Shown here: positions 52,274-64,000 of the stretch, one piece after another
How positions within the stretch are numbered: the first letter of the stretch is position 1
Layout: each line of letters opens with the position of its first letter
Origin: Tricholoma matsutake
Taxonomy: Eukaryota; Basidiomycota; Agaricomycetes; Agaricales; Tricholomataceae
NCBI GenBank assembly: GCA_026075535.2
Contig: AP026544.2
Span: 10,168,001 to 10,232,000, forward strand
Length of the DNA stretch: 64,000 bases
Direction of reading: 5' to 3'
Translations under genes and position numbers: made by a program
Notes under the pieces: model-generated
Databases searched by the model: none
Seen by the model: only the letters and a program-made list of their open reading frames with translations
Told to the model about the DNA's origin: nothing

Positions 52274-55200
52274 TCCGCAACCCTCAGGATACATCCATTG
52301 GGGCTGAGGGTTGCATTGACCTTACCAATTTGGCTGCCTACATTTGTCTCAACGCGTCCACTCTTTCCTACCCCGACTCCCTAACCATTCTTTTAACCCT
52401 TCCCAACTCTACCACTCCTGTCTGAACCCTTATTGACTCTGGCTCCTCTCACTGCTTCCTTGACTCCTCTTTCATGTTGGATAGCCAACTCAGCACAGAA
52501 TACATTAACCCAATCGGTCTATGACTCTTTGATGGATCTTGCAACTCCACCATAACTCAGGTTGTCAAACTTCCAGTCACCTTCCCTGCTGGTGAAGTGT
52601 TCAATTTGTCATTCTATGTAACCTTGCTTGACTCTTTCTGTTCCGCCCTACTCGGTCATAACTGGCTGAAGCAATACAATCCGTTGATTGACTGGTCTTC
52701 AAGTCAACTCACTTTCTGCTCTGCAGATCATAGAGGTCCAGCATCCCCAACATCACCTTTGTCCCCGAACCTTCTGGTAGAAATCCTCGACTCCTCCACA
52801 CTTTCCGAACCCCCCATTTACACCTCCCAACATCTCTTTCATCAACGCTGCTGCTTATGCGTGTGCTAGCAAACTTCCTGGGGCAGTAGCTTTTCAGATG
52901 ACCTTCACTCCAGAAGGGTTATCCGCCTGCTCCACCCAATCTGCTAACTCACCCAACATTTCCGATATTCCGCCTGAGTATCACGAATTTGCTGATGTCT
53001 TTAATAAGACTAAAGCAGATACCCTTCCTCCTCATTGGTCTTACAACCTCAAGATAGAGACAGAAGACAATACTCCTCTGCCTCTGGGCCACATGTATTC
53101 TCTCTCCCCCTCTGAATTAGAAGCCTTATGAGTCTTTATTGACGAAAATGTCTGCTCAGGCTTCATCTGGCTGTCCAAGTCCCCACACGGCACTCCCATT
53201 CTCTTCATCAAGAAGAAGGACGGTAGACTCCAACTTTGCGTCAACTACCGAGGCCTCAACCATCTCATGAAGAAGGACCGCTACCCACTCCTGCTCATTT
53301 CTGACCTCCTCGACTCCCCCCAAAAAGCCTGCTTATTCACTAAGATAGACTTGTGGCACACTTATCACCTAGTCTGCACCACTGATGGTGTTGAGTGGAA
53401 AACCACTTTCTGCACCCGCTATGGATCCTTCAAGTGGTTGGTGGTTCCCTTTGGACTCACTAATGCACCCACAGCTTTCCAGTGGTTTATGAATGACATC
53501 TTCAGTGACATGCTGGATGTCTGTGTCATCATCTACCTCGATGACATCCTAATCTACTCTGATGACAAGTCCCAGCATGGGGCTCACGTCAAAGAAGTCC
53601 TCTGCCATCTCCGGAAAAATGGACTTTACACCTCTCCACAGAAATGTGAGTTACACAAAGACACCATTGAATATCTGGGTTTCATCTTGTCACTGGATGG
53701 ACTGTGGATGTCCAAGGATAAAGTCAAAACCATGCTCGACTGGCCTGAGCCTAGGAAAGTTAAGGATATACAATCCCTCTTAGGCTTTTGCAACTTTTAC
53801 CGCTGATTCATTAACAGTTATTCAGACATTGTCATTCCACTCACCCGCTTGACACGGAAATCCACACCCTGGGACTTCAACAAGAAGTGCCACAACACTT
53901 TTGAAAAGCTCAAACAAGAATTCACTCATGCCCCCGTCTTAACTCAATAGGTCCCCGACTCACAGATGGTACTTGAAACTGACGCTTCCAACTATGCCCT
54001 AGCGGCTATCCTTTCAGTTTACACTGCAGATGGAGAAATCCATCTGGTCACTTTTCATTCCTGCTCCTTTAATCCCGCTGAACTAAATTACAACACCCAT
54101 GATAAGGAACTCTTGGCCATTTTTGAAGCCTTCAAACACTGGCAGCAGTATTTCAAGGGTTCCACAAACCCAGTTGATGTGGTCACTGACCACAAAAATC
54201 TTGAGTACTTCAGCACTATTAAGTTGCTCACCCACCACCAGGCCCATTGGTCTGAATACCTTTCCCAGTTCAATCTCGTCATCTGCTTCTGCCCCAGAAA
54301 ATTAGGGGCCAAGCCAGACGCGCTCACAAGATGTTGGGACATATACCACAAAGAGGGAAATAGCGACTTTGCCTCCATGAACCCGACCAACTTCCGACCT
54401 GTATTCACACAGGAACAACTCACCTCTTCCCTTCGTGCCACCTACCTTGCAACACCTATCCTTCGACAAGCAGTAATCATGGATGTTGAGAAACTTCACC
54501 ATGACATCTGCACCTCCTTACCCCTTGACCCCCTATCATCTGCACATCTTCTGACACCTGTCAACCCCAACTGGACCATAGACAAGGCAGGACTTCTCTG
54601 CCACTTCGACTGGATTTATGTTCTGGATGTCGTGGATCTCCGCCTCAAGGTCCTTCAGTACAAACACAATCATATCCTCTCTGGCCACTTCAGACAAAAC
54701 AAAACCCAGCAGCCTGTCCATCAGGAATATGTCTGGCCAAACCTCCACACCTTCATGCAGGAATTCTGCAAATCCTGTACCACTTGCAAACGATCCAAAT
54801 CACCTCAACACAAGCCCTACAGGATCCTAAAGCAACTTCTGGTCCCGGAACAACCTTGGAACTCAATCTCCATGGATTTCATCAAATAACTACCTGACTC
54901 CGATGGCCACACAGCTATCCTGGTCATTGTTGACTGCCTGACCAAACAAGGCATCTTCATCCCAACTGTCAATGAAATCACAGCCCACGAATTAGCCAAC
55001 CTGTTCGTGCTCCATGTCTTCTCCAAGCATGGCATCCCATCGCACATCACTTGTGACTGGGGATCCAAGTTCGTCTCCCATTTTTTCCGCTCCCTCAGAA
55101 AAGTGCTGACATGCAGATCCACTTCACTTCCAGTTATCACCCGCAAGGTGATGGTCAGATGGAATGACTTAATCAGACGTTGGAGCAGTACCTCTGGATT

Positions 55201-55937
55201 TTCTGCAACTATCAGCAGGACAACTGGTCTCACCTCTTACCCTTGGGTGAATTTGCCTACAACAATGCTCCCTCCACCTCTACAGGCATATCTCCTTTCT
55301 TCGCCAACAAGGGCTACCACCCAAACATTTCTGTCTTCCCCGAATGCGACTTAGCCTCACAGCGTGCCCACGAGTTCATCGTCGACTTAGATGACCTTCA
55401 TCAGGAGCTTCAGAAACAGCTCAAGAGCATTATCAAGGCCCTGCAGACAAACATTGGGCACCCGCACCCAACTTCAACATTGGTGACTCTGCCTACATCA
55501 CTGCAGAAAATATCCACACCACTCATCCCTCCAAGAAACTTTCTGAAAAGAACCATGGTCATTTTAAAATCATTGCCCACCCAGGTACTCACTCAGTCAC
55601 CCTGTGGCTTCCGGACCACATGTGGGCCATCCACCCTGTTTTCCATGTCTCTCAACTAGAAAAACACCTCCCAAACACAATTCCAAATTAAGCACAACCT
55701 CCACCTCCTCCGATCACCATTGATGATGAGCTTGAATATGAGATTGCTGAAGTCCTCGACTCCAAGGTCAACAACCAACGTCGCTGCAAGATTCTCTACC
55801 TCGTCCAATGGGAAGGTTACCAGGGAACCGATGAAGAGACCTCCTGGCTACCTGTTACGGAACTTGACCATGCCCAAGAACTCCTTGCGGATTTTCACAC
55901 CCACTACCCACAGAAACCTGGTCCATTACCCACTTAA
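52274..55937 (+). pseudogene. Gypsy-C polymerase with chromodomain
   Basis: Protease LIDSGSSHCFLD lies near 52433. RT starts near 52965 (YHEFADVFNKTKADTLPPH) and keeps the catalytic VIIYLDDILIYS (about 53527). RNase H has LETDASNYALAAILS (about 53972). The integrase zinc region ends CTTCKRSK (about 54780). The core shows TAILVIVD and GSKFVSHFF, with a frame change at 55110. A chromodomain, EYEIAEVLDSKV followed by LYLVQWEGYQGTDEETSWLP, lies at about 55731-55870, with pol ending near 55937. Stops interrupt at several places. In chromoviruses the chromodomain directs integration to particular histone marks. Gypsy-B shares most of RT to integrase with this copy. Confidence 0.9.
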
Positions 55938-56027
55938 TGTCTATTCACATTATTCATTCACTCAGTCAGAACTCAGAAACAAACTGTATTACAAAAAAAA
56001 GATTTTTCTTTGGATCCAACTGGATCC

Positions 56028-57050
56028 CTACACTACCACCACTTCTCCCTCTCCATCTTTGTCACCCTCTCCCCCAACTTCACCCTCTTCTCTGCCCTCA
56101 TTCTTCTCACCACCCTTGTCCTTCTCACCACCCTCCTCATCTCCACTCTCGCTCTCCTCCTCATCATCTGCCTGCCTTTTCTCCAGATATCTCTGGAAGG
56201 CCACCCAGTCATCTCCAGACTTGCAGATCCCGCATCTTTTCAGCTGGGACTCTCGCACTGCCTGCTCCACTTCTTCATCACCCTCATCGCTCTCCTCCCC
56301 AGCGCTTTCATCCTCCACCCACTCTGGGTCCAAAGCATCCCGGATCTCCCCTATTGACTCCCACACCACAGTTGCCACCTCAGCAAATCATTTCCTCATC
56401 AACTTCATCACCTGCTGCATCATCTCCACATTCTCCCTGCTAATCCCTGTCGACCCTGTCATTCCCGCCATTTTTGCTGCAGGGGCCTCCTGCCCCTCCC
56501 ACACTACTTCTTCACACTTGTGTTTGACGCATGTGCAGTTGTCGCACATGTGCCCCTTCATGCCCATCTTGAAGCAAGCAATTTATTGATACTTGCATCT
56601 AGGCCATTTGTCAGTAAAGAATATGGAAAAAGGAGATAAAGACACACCTTTTGCGGGGCAAAGCTGCCTGCACCCACACCAGACCCTCCGACTCCTCTGA
56701 CCCAACCCGTGCCCTCGACTTGGTGACTTTCTTTTTCTTCAGGGACTTACTCCCCTCAGCCTCATCCTCCAAACCTGTGGCCACAGCTGCCCGCTTCTTT
56801 TCCGCTTGTCATGCGGCCGCTGCCTCTTTTTTCCGCACCTCTGCCTGGCACACCTCCTCAGCCTTTGCAGCCTCCTCTGCTGCCTTTTGTGCCTCCTGCA
56901 CCCTGCACTCCTCCTCCCTTGCCACTTCCTCCAGCTCCTTCATCTCCCTTTCCATCTGCTCCTTCATCGCCCACTCCCTCTGTTCATGTTGGCCCCTCAT
57001 CGCGGCCAATTTGATCTGCGCAGAGACTGCTGGGGGGGGGCATATTTGAT
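56028..57050 (-). pseudogene. antisense accessory ORF inside the chromovirus
   Basis: Two minus-strand blocks. The upstream one (about 57009-56650) is a coiled coil, MAAMRGQHEQREWAMKEQM then EELEEVAREEECRVQE-type heptads, followed by a basic patch (SLKKKKVTKSRALD). The downstream one (about 56580-56028) has a Cys cluster CDNCTCVKHKCEE, a Met-rich helix, VVWESIGEIRDALDPEWVED, and a long acidic tail. One stop splits each block. A GTGTGT...TTCAAG intron-like gap separates them but the phase is off. The Cys spacing is reminiscent of a fungal Zn-cluster DNA-binding domain. It lies in the pol-LTR gap where some plant Gypsy elements carry antisense ORFs. The plus-strand Ser/Pro-rich frame over it is a shadow. 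Confidence 0.5.
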
Positions 57051-57178
57051 AGTTGATGGGGGAAGGAAAGAACGTGAAACTTTTTCAACCAATTACCACA
57101 TTTGGAAATTCAACCAACTTCCTTATTTGGACTCAAACACTCATGTGCCTTGTAGGCTCGGCACTAAGGGGGAAATAC

Positions 57179-59189
57179 TGTCAAGAACCATTCCTTGCCT
57201 GATTGGAACCCACATCCATCCAACCCTTTCCTGCACATTGAACCCGACATTTGTCTACTCCTCCTGCTTTCATTCCCGGCTGCCTTGCACTGCCCACACT
57301 GCTGTGCACCGGGCCGCTGATGATGCTCAACCCAGAAACCCAAACAAAACCTCCTAAATGGCTTTGGATGGTATAACACAAGTCAGAGGAAGGATGCAAG
57401 GCCCTCTAGATGTCACCTGTCAGACTGACCATCAAATAGTCATAAAACAACCGCTTGTCAAAGCAGTTCAAAGATAAAAGAATGTGTTTTGAGGACTTGC
57501 AATATTTTTTGAGGTGTTGCAATATTTTTTGAGGTGTTTTTGGAGAAGGTTCAAGGAATTTTGAGTGCACAAATATGTTTGGACACAAGATCGGGGGACT
57601 AGACGAGTAGTAGAAGTGAAGCAAAGGTGAATTGAGGGAAACAAGAGCAAAAATAGTGTAATGCGAGGAGTTTCGAGGAATTTCGAGGAAGTTTTGCGGA
57701 AAACACCAAACTTCAGACTGAATAAGACTAAACTGAACTCTCAAATCACTGTGATCTGGGAGGAAGACGATGACTTTCTTGTTTTTCTTTGTATCTAGTA
57801 CATCTTTTTATATAAAATAAAGAAAGTACCTAAAATGGCTAGAGAACATGAGGCAAACATGTGGAAAACTCGAGGCAAAGATAATAGAAGTATATCAGAA
57901 CAATAAAGCGAGACTAGAAAGGGTGAATATAACACATGATGAAGAAATAATAAGAAAGAATAGCTAAAAGCAGACTGTCCTTGTTGTAAATTGAATAAAA
58001 CATTGGAAACTGCTTTGAGCAGATTGTATGCATGCACATGCGGTCAAAATGTGTTCGATATACTCGAGATAGTGTCCCATGTGTCCAGCATGCATCCAAA
58101 GATTGTTTGAATAGGAAATACTGTGTCCAAAGATGTTTTTCGAGGTTCGATGTTTTTCGAAGATTTTCAAAGTTTCTTTGGACTTCATTCGTGGCCTGAT
58201 ATTGGTGCGATATTGTTCAACAATGGTAGGGGATACGTCTGGCATGTGTGCGATGACCATTTGGATAGCCATATAGTGTCCAATGTCAATTTTCGATGTT
58301 CGATGATTTTTGAAGTCAGTTGAGGAAATATCGGACTTGTTCGAAGGCCGATATCGCTGCGATATTGCTCGAAACAGGTTCGGAACCCATCGACGATGTT
58401 CCAAGTGTATATCCTGAGCTGTATGAAGGTCAGGGGAATTGTACTATGGCAGCCAAAGGCATACAAAGAATTTCGAGGTGTCACGAAGAGTTTCGAAGCA
58501 TTCTCGTGACTTTGTAGAGGTTTGTAGAGCTTCGGAAGGGTTCATATGGGTTTGTAGAGCTTTGACAACAATTGTAGATGTGTTTTCCGAGCTTGCACGA
58601 CAAGGTGGACCTATCACCACCTTGTACAGCACCCATGGCTGCCTTCTCAAGGCTGCTGTCTCTATTGCAAATTTGACTATGGATTCCTGTGCAGCTCCCG
58701 CTAGGTAATTTATCTATGCAGTTGAGACACTGCCGCAGTCTTTGTTCCTGTTCTGCATTTATTCTGGACTACAGTATTTAAGCTTAGTTAGTTTTGCCTG
58801 GTATTCCTCAGTTCATATATCGACATAGACTCGACTTTAAACCTGCCAATCTAAATCTCCTTCTACTCCTACCTCAGTCCACTAAGAGTCTGAACTCCCT
58901 TTGACTTGACCTCTAGTCTTCCTCTGAAGTTCTAATCTCATCTGAATGTAACCCAAGTCCCTCTGTACTCCTCCCCACATTTACCCACACTTCCCCGCTT
59001 CTACCTCCAAACCTTCGTCTTGAAATTAGGACACCAGACGAGGTGAAGGGTGCAGCTTCTTACAAGCTGAAGCCAAGTCCTTTCTGTTTCCCCTTCCACA
59101 GAATCTGCCACAACCTGACAAGCTTCCACTATCAACACCTGCAGGGTCCGATCAGATTCCAACATACCTTCCAGGATCAGTTCTCAACA
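57179..59189 (+). repeat. Gypsy-C 3' LTR, split by an insertion
   Basis: LTR segments lie at 57179-57315 and 58619-59189, about 708 bp in all, beginning TGTCAAGAACC after a purine tract (AAGGGGGAAATAC). The 5' LTR shows the uninterrupted join (CACCAGGCCACCTTGTACAG). Confidence 0.85.
57316..58618. mobile_element. 1.3-kb unclassified insertion in the Gypsy-C 3' LTR
   Basis: It begins GCTGATGATGCTC and ends GACCTATCACC. The target duplication is unclear (at most a few bases). It is unusually rich in TTCGAGG, TTCGAAG and CGATGTT words compared with the CpG-poor neighbourhood, with repeated TTTTTTGAGGTGTT near 57490-57540. Minus-strand frames such as 58404-57964 are open but carry no recognisable domain. 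Confidence 0.6.
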
Positions 59190-59322
59190 GGGTGTTCTTG
59201 TAGCTTCCAATAGTTGGAAAACTCAAAATAATGTAATGGTTAGTACTTTAGAACTTAACTTAGGACTTACGGTGCAACCAGCAGAGTTAGAATCCATTCT
59301 ATTCTCTGCTATGTATGTGTTG

Positions 59323-62300
59323 TCAAAAGTAGTTCCCTACAACAAAAGTAAACAAGACATAATTGGGCATCACCACAAGGGTGATGCCAAATGACTGTAA
59401 TGCCGTTACATCAGGATTGTCACTACATGAATGGTTTGCAATTATACGGTAAGCACATTCCTGTTCTTTATTCAACTCAAAGTCCTTTGCAATCTGAGCA
59501 ATAGATCCCTGCCAATGATGACTTTGAAATGAATTAGTCAAGTGTTCTTTGTTCACAATTTTAACTTCATTTGGTGTAAACTTTGAGTGCTTTGCTGTGT
59601 TTTTTGTTATTGAAGAAATCTGATGCTGACTACATTCACCTGTGCTCAGCGTTCTGCAACTGATGTCTTCCATTGGGTTGATGGTTTAGAGACACCTATT
59701 TGTTCAGGGTTTAAATCCAAACCAGATGGCAACATTTCAGGCTGCACAGTTGTCCATCCAGCTTCTGTCAAAATCCATTTCATGGTGGCCATCAAGTTTG
59801 GGTCTGAACATTCCTTTTTGCCAGTAAATTCAGCTATCTGCATATTTTCCCAAACTGCCTCTGTGTTTTCTGCCTCTGTATAATCATCTGCAATTGTCTG
59901 ATCTAGCTCTTGCCACATATGTTCATCATTTGACCACTTAGGCATTGATACAACACCTTTCTTCATCTGAACATGAAAGTCATCAAGTGAGTCCAAACAC
60001 TCATAACATAGATTTAAATTCTTTATCACTTGAGTGTGTCGCTTTGAAAAGGAATGGTTATCAAATGCTTCCTCCCATGTGTTTGTCTCGTTTCTGAGAT
60101 CATGCTCTATTCGCCATGGTTTAAAAATAGTCAACATGGTACAGCAATAGTAATCTCTGTCTCCCTGATCAGGTCTTGGAAGTGTAGGGCCTATGAAATT
60201 AGGAACCTGTTTTTTTTTCATCAGAAAGCCAGCATACTCCATGAGTTGCTGCCAATGGGTGTTCAGATGCAAATGACAGCAGATTCCCTAATTCAACTGT
60301 AAGAGGCTCTTCATTTTCAACTTCATTGTCAGAGGCTTCTGATGAAGTCAAATTCTGCCCAACTTCATGTTTTTAGTAATTTTTTTCTTTTTCTCTCAAA
60401 CACAATTACTTATCCAGTCATACAAATTCAGTGATTCTAATTCACGTGGTCTCCAGACATAGTCCATTACTGGTGACAACCCAATAATCTTTTTTCCTTG
60501 TTTAAACACAGCAACTTTGGAAGGCTTATCTTGTGGATCAATTTCACCAGTTGTTGGTTTGTCAATGGGAGGCTTATCCTGGAAATCAAATTCTTTGCTT
60601 GATGGCTTGTCAGTACCTATTAAACCTCTAGATGTTGTAACAAATGCTTTCCAATACAAATGTCCAAATTCGTGACTGCAGTAATGGTCAGGGTTATTTG
60701 ATAAATATAAATTGATCATAGGGCCTCCAAGCTCTAACTTGACACTTAGAGAGTTTACAATATTTGTCATCAGTTTGTGTGCAATTTGCTGCCTGCTTTC
60801 TGAGCCAGTCACAATGTCCAAATTCTTCTGAAACACAGAATGAACAGTGTCAAAAATCACACAAGTCTTTGAAGCTGGTTTTGTCATATAGTTTGTAACA
60901 TATAAATGCACTCCTCTGATTGCTGTCCCAGATTTCAAACTGGTAACATCAGTGTTGCAACAAAAAATGTATGTTACCAAGTGTGTAAATGTATTCATCC
61001 ACTCTGCTTTTTTTCTCATATGAATGTGTCCTGATTCATCATCAATGTATGTTCTCTCAACAATTGGCCTAGGAAAATGTGCTTTGCATTTTCCCCACAC
61101 ATTATCTAAACAGCCAGTAAATGAATGTGACTTATTTTGTGACCCATCTTTATTTCTGTTTGAACTACATCAATGTGTATTTGACCTGAAGAGAAGATCA
61201 TCAACTGTCTGTCTGAAGTTTATCCACCAGGTATCCATTGTGACTGTGTCGCTCATGAGTGGTGGAGGTATAGGAAGTGTTTCAGTAGGGTCCTGGTATC
61301 CAGTTTGTGCTCTTATTTTTTCCACAGATTCTTCTGCATTCTCTTGTGAGCCAGTCATAAAGTCTCCAGAATGTACACTTTCCAAATACTGGATTAAACT
61401 TTTTTGAAATTGTGAATCTGGCTGTAATATCCTTTGTCGGATTTCCTCTGGTGACAGTATTCCATTAATCCACAACAGCATATGCAGATGCAAAGTTAGT
61501 CATCCTTGTTGCTCAACAGTGCCATAATAACCAGAGGTTTTTCCATAAAGTCCATCGTGCTCAGTACCCACTCCCAGGACATGCTTTATGAACATCTTGA
61601 CCATAAAGTCAAAGAAACGAGCCCCTGCTACAGGATTTTCAGCAATCAAGTGATATCTGATATCTTCAGCCAATGGAAAGGGGTGAAACTCTTCCTTGGT
61701 CTCTGCAAAGTATAAACAAATGGGATGCCTGTTGTCAGCTGGTGAAAGTGTGATATACCACAATGGAGCTCCAAGATAAGCAATCAAAGACCATATTTCA
61801 TTTTGCATATGTTTTTTTGCTTGAGATTGATCCATGCACATGTGTACCTACATGATCCAGGTCCCTAATAACTTGAAAACACAACTATTCATCATGATTT
61901 GCTGCTTTCACTGTCTCACCATTTGGCATCCTTCTTGCGATGTCAGCCAAAACATCTTCGTTGACACTCAGCAAATGTTCTGCAATGCTAGAAAATTTAC
62001 TCGTATCTGCTACCAAAAAAGAGCCTCTTGTTGTTGCCTTGACTTGCTCAAGACTAAACACTACAAATGAGAATGCAGTATCCATCTGAAATTGTTTATC
62101 ATGGCACATTAACAAAAAGATTTTATGTGCTTTGTCTGATAATGGTGTGGTTCCTACCTACACCTCCATATCCATATGGAAACAACCAAGGAGAAATCTG
62201 AGGATATAAATTAGGGTTGTTGTAAATTGATTGGGGATCTGCACTTTGTCCCACTGCTAGTGCAGCACCATGGTTATTTGAATGTTTCAATGCAACTCCC

Positions 62301-63680
62301 TTTAAAGTTGTGACTGTCTTTGTGGACAGTTGTTCACCTGTAATGCCATGTACAACAAATGAACATTTTCCTTCTTCTACTCCATCCTCAAATGTTTGGT
62401 CAAATGTGCTAGTGCCTTCAGGTACTTTGTTTGATTGTGCTTGCTTGTATTCTATAGAGACAGGGGGAATGTCCTCTGGATACTTTTCAAGTTCCTCATA
62501 TGATGTAGTTATGTCAGCATAATCAACATCATTTAATTTTAGCCATTCTAAAGCATGAGCCACAACTTTTCTTCAAACCAAAAGAGGAGTACACTGGAAC
62601 TCTTGTCTAGTAGGCTTACAGGGACCAGCAAATAATACAGCCAAAATTTCATCCAAGTCATCAACTGGAGGAGGCAAAATGTTGTAAACTTTTGCTACTG
62701 GAGATTCAAAGGCAATAGCCTGAGCAACCATTTTTTTTGTCCTGAGGATGCCACACATATAAAGCAGCCATTAACATGTACATTTTAAATTAACAGTCTT
62801 TCTACATATCAAAGACATTGCAATTCCTTGGGAACATTGCCTATCCACAAGCCATTTGCTAGTGCATAATGTGGGACTTTGCCCAAATGTATATCTCTCC
62901 AACAAGATGAACAAACATGATCACAGTTATTATCTCTGATAGGACCATTTAAACTTTCAATTAAATCACTTTCTTTCTTTCTCTCTTTTCTTGTTCCACC
63001 ATTTGATTGCAACACATGCAACTGTTTACTTATTGACTTCAGTTTAGTCAATTCCCCATTTGGTGTTAGCCTTCCACACACAGCACAACCCCCTTCTTCT
63101 AACAACTCTTCTGATGAATCCTCGCAAAAGCCACTTATAATGGTTTTGGAGGGAAAGGCTGAACTTGAGGTTGCTCTTCTTTGGGCACAAAATATGTGCT
63201 AGAAGTTTGTTGTAATATTTCTTTTTTGTTTCTCTGTGGCTGCTGATGTTCTTTTCATTTTACACACTCAATTGGTATGATTTTAAATACAGAAGTCAAC
63301 AAGTTACAAGACAGGCAATCATGTTGATCAAAAAGACTAAGCAACTCAGCCCTGGTTAGTCTTGAGCTCAGCTTGATGTTGTGCTTTCTCACTATTATTT
63401 GAATACTTGACTTGGACAAGTACGGAACAAGAACACTCAATGGAACCATTGTGTGTACACTTCCTTGTAATATTGGATACTTCAACAGTCCTACACTATC
63501 TGTATGATGTTCAAATTTTAGTGCAATCTCATCATTGTCGTAATCATCAAGGATTGCTGTTACATATGGCTTAACTACACTCCCAGGGATTTCAGAAGGT
63601 TTACTTCCTCCAACAGGATGTTTGAATTTATGATTTGAATCTTGTCTTCTGGGTTCTACAAATTGACACACTTTCTTCAT
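59323..63680 (-). pseudogene. Helitron Rep/helicase polyprotein, decayed
   Basis: Minus-strand blocks in order: an N-terminal region (63680-63255); a Cys-rich domain GGCAVCGRLTPNGELTK, HVCSSCWRDIHLGKVPHYAL and NGLWIGNVPKEL (63105-62809); the Helitron-like Rep N-terminus LGAPLWYITLSPADNRHPI (61841-61500); the HUH motif LHLHMLLWI (about 61493); and the tyrosine motif LYVTNYMTK (about 60905), a Y-x3-Y-x2-K pattern. A long linker follows, then the start of a Pif1-type helicase (LNKEQECAYRIIANHS, about 59480), truncated near 59330 before the Walker A motif. Stops are frequent, including TGA (CGA expected) just before the HUH motif. Helitrons move by rolling-circle replication. This copy lacks the helicase body. 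Confidence 0.82.
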
Positions 63681-63742
63681 TCTCCTGGGTTCTACAAATT
63701 GATATACTTGTAGTGAAGGATTGTTCTTTGATACTAAATGCT

Positions 63743-64000
63743 TAGGGCAAGGTGGGGGTTACCCCTGGGTGTCAAATCTCATACCCTTACCCCTACCCCT
63801 GAACACCCTACCCTTAGGGGTAAGGGTATGGAAACATATAAGGGTTGCCAAGGGTATGGGAGGGTTTGTCAAGGGTACAAGGGTTTGGCACAAAATCAAC
63901 ATATTTAGAGCAAAATTCATTTGAATAGTGTTGATAACTACTGTATTTACTATTAATATCACATATTAATACCTCTTATTAACATATGAAAGCCATTATC
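63743..64000. mobile_element. second hAT MITE copy, cut by the window end
   Basis: From TAGGGCAAGGTGGGGG onward it matches 45951-46208 with only a few differences (for example GGTGGGGG against GGCAGGGG). Its left flank TAAATGCT differs from the other copy's GACATTTT, as expected for independent insertion. The right end lies outside the window. Confidence 0.88.

Larger units (their letters stand above)
50532..59189 (+). mobile_element. Gypsy-C: full-length chromovirus LTR retrotransposon
   Basis: It starts TGTCAAGAAC at 50532 and ends CTCAACA at 59189, bounded by GGGTG at 50527-50531 and 59190-59194. Gag, protease, RT, RNase H, integrase and a C-terminal chromodomain occur in Ty3/Gypsy order. 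An antisense ORF lies between pol and the 3' LTR. The 3' LTR carries a 1.3-kb insertion. The 5' LTR has lost its 3' part and the primer-binding site. Many stops show it is inactive. Confidence 0.92.

Noticed and set aside
55720..56589. 289-codon plus-strand Ser/Pro-rich ORF
   Set aside because: Crosses from the chromodomain region into sequence antisense to the acidic accessory ORF. The composition is a mirror of the acidic tail.

Overview
The window reads as part of a nuclear chromosome of a filamentous basidiomycete, most likely an Agaricomycete. Genes are split by many short introns of about 50-65 nt. There is a GH79 glucuronidase-type enzyme, a microsomal P450 and a C2-domain minigene. 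The rest is dominated by Copia, chromodomain-bearing Gypsy, Helitron, CACTA-like, hAT-like and RecQ-helicase elements of the kinds that crowd repeat islands in mushroom genomes. No bacterial-style operons, rRNA or recognisable tRNA genes were seen. Species cannot be named from the sequence.

Layout. 1-4.45 kb: purine-rich repeats, a decayed Copia polymerase with its 3' LTR, and a decayed Gypsy gag on the minus strand. 4.65-7.97 kb: two apparently intact host genes, GH79 (plus) and a C2-domain protein (minus). 8.44-17.5 kb: a nested stack. A host reading frame is split by a CACTA-like palindromic element (3-bp TSD ACG). That element is split by Copia-1 (5-bp TSD TCTTG), which is itself split by a 419-bp insertion (TSD TACAG). 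17.5-25.8 kb: a host-gene island holding the 3' half of the split gene, a coiled-coil pseudogene, an intact 12-exon cytochrome P450 (minus) and an alpha/beta-hydrolase-like remnant. 27.6-30.5 kb: a RecQ-type helicase pseudogene flanked by inverted repeats and broken by an unclassified repeat. 31.0-36.0 kb: Copia-2 (minus, TSD TATGC). 36.7-37.9 kb: an hAT-like element full of G-rich minisatellite. 39.2-46.5 kb: two Gypsy elements fused end to end (minus), with a solo LTR (TSD GGTTT) and an hAT MITE (TSD GACATTTT) inside one gag. 47.2-50.5 kb: a Myb/SANT-like transposon gene and another Gypsy gag. 50.5-59.2 kb: a full-length chromovirus (plus, TSD GGGTG) with an antisense accessory ORF and a 1.3-kb insertion in its 3' LTR. 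59.3-63.7 kb: a Helitron Rep/helicase pseudogene (minus). 63.7 kb to the end: a second, nearly identical copy of the hAT MITE.

Nearly every transposon protein is interrupted by stops. Many of these look like CpG to TpG transitions (CGA to TGA, TGG to TGA), so the island appears heavily methylated and ageing. The P450, GH79 and C2 genes stay open when their introns are removed.

The most unusual structure is the 3.4-kb (Copia-free) palindrome at 8440-17505. Two near-identical inverted CACTA-like units flank an array of dozens of micro-palindromic repeats. Other points of note are alternating losses of the reverse-transcriptase catalytic aspartates in the two Copia copies, a hairpin shared by three different Copia LTRs, and a gag start codon lying inside a half-tRNA primer-binding site.

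All intron/exon models, repeat counts and alignments were made by eye.
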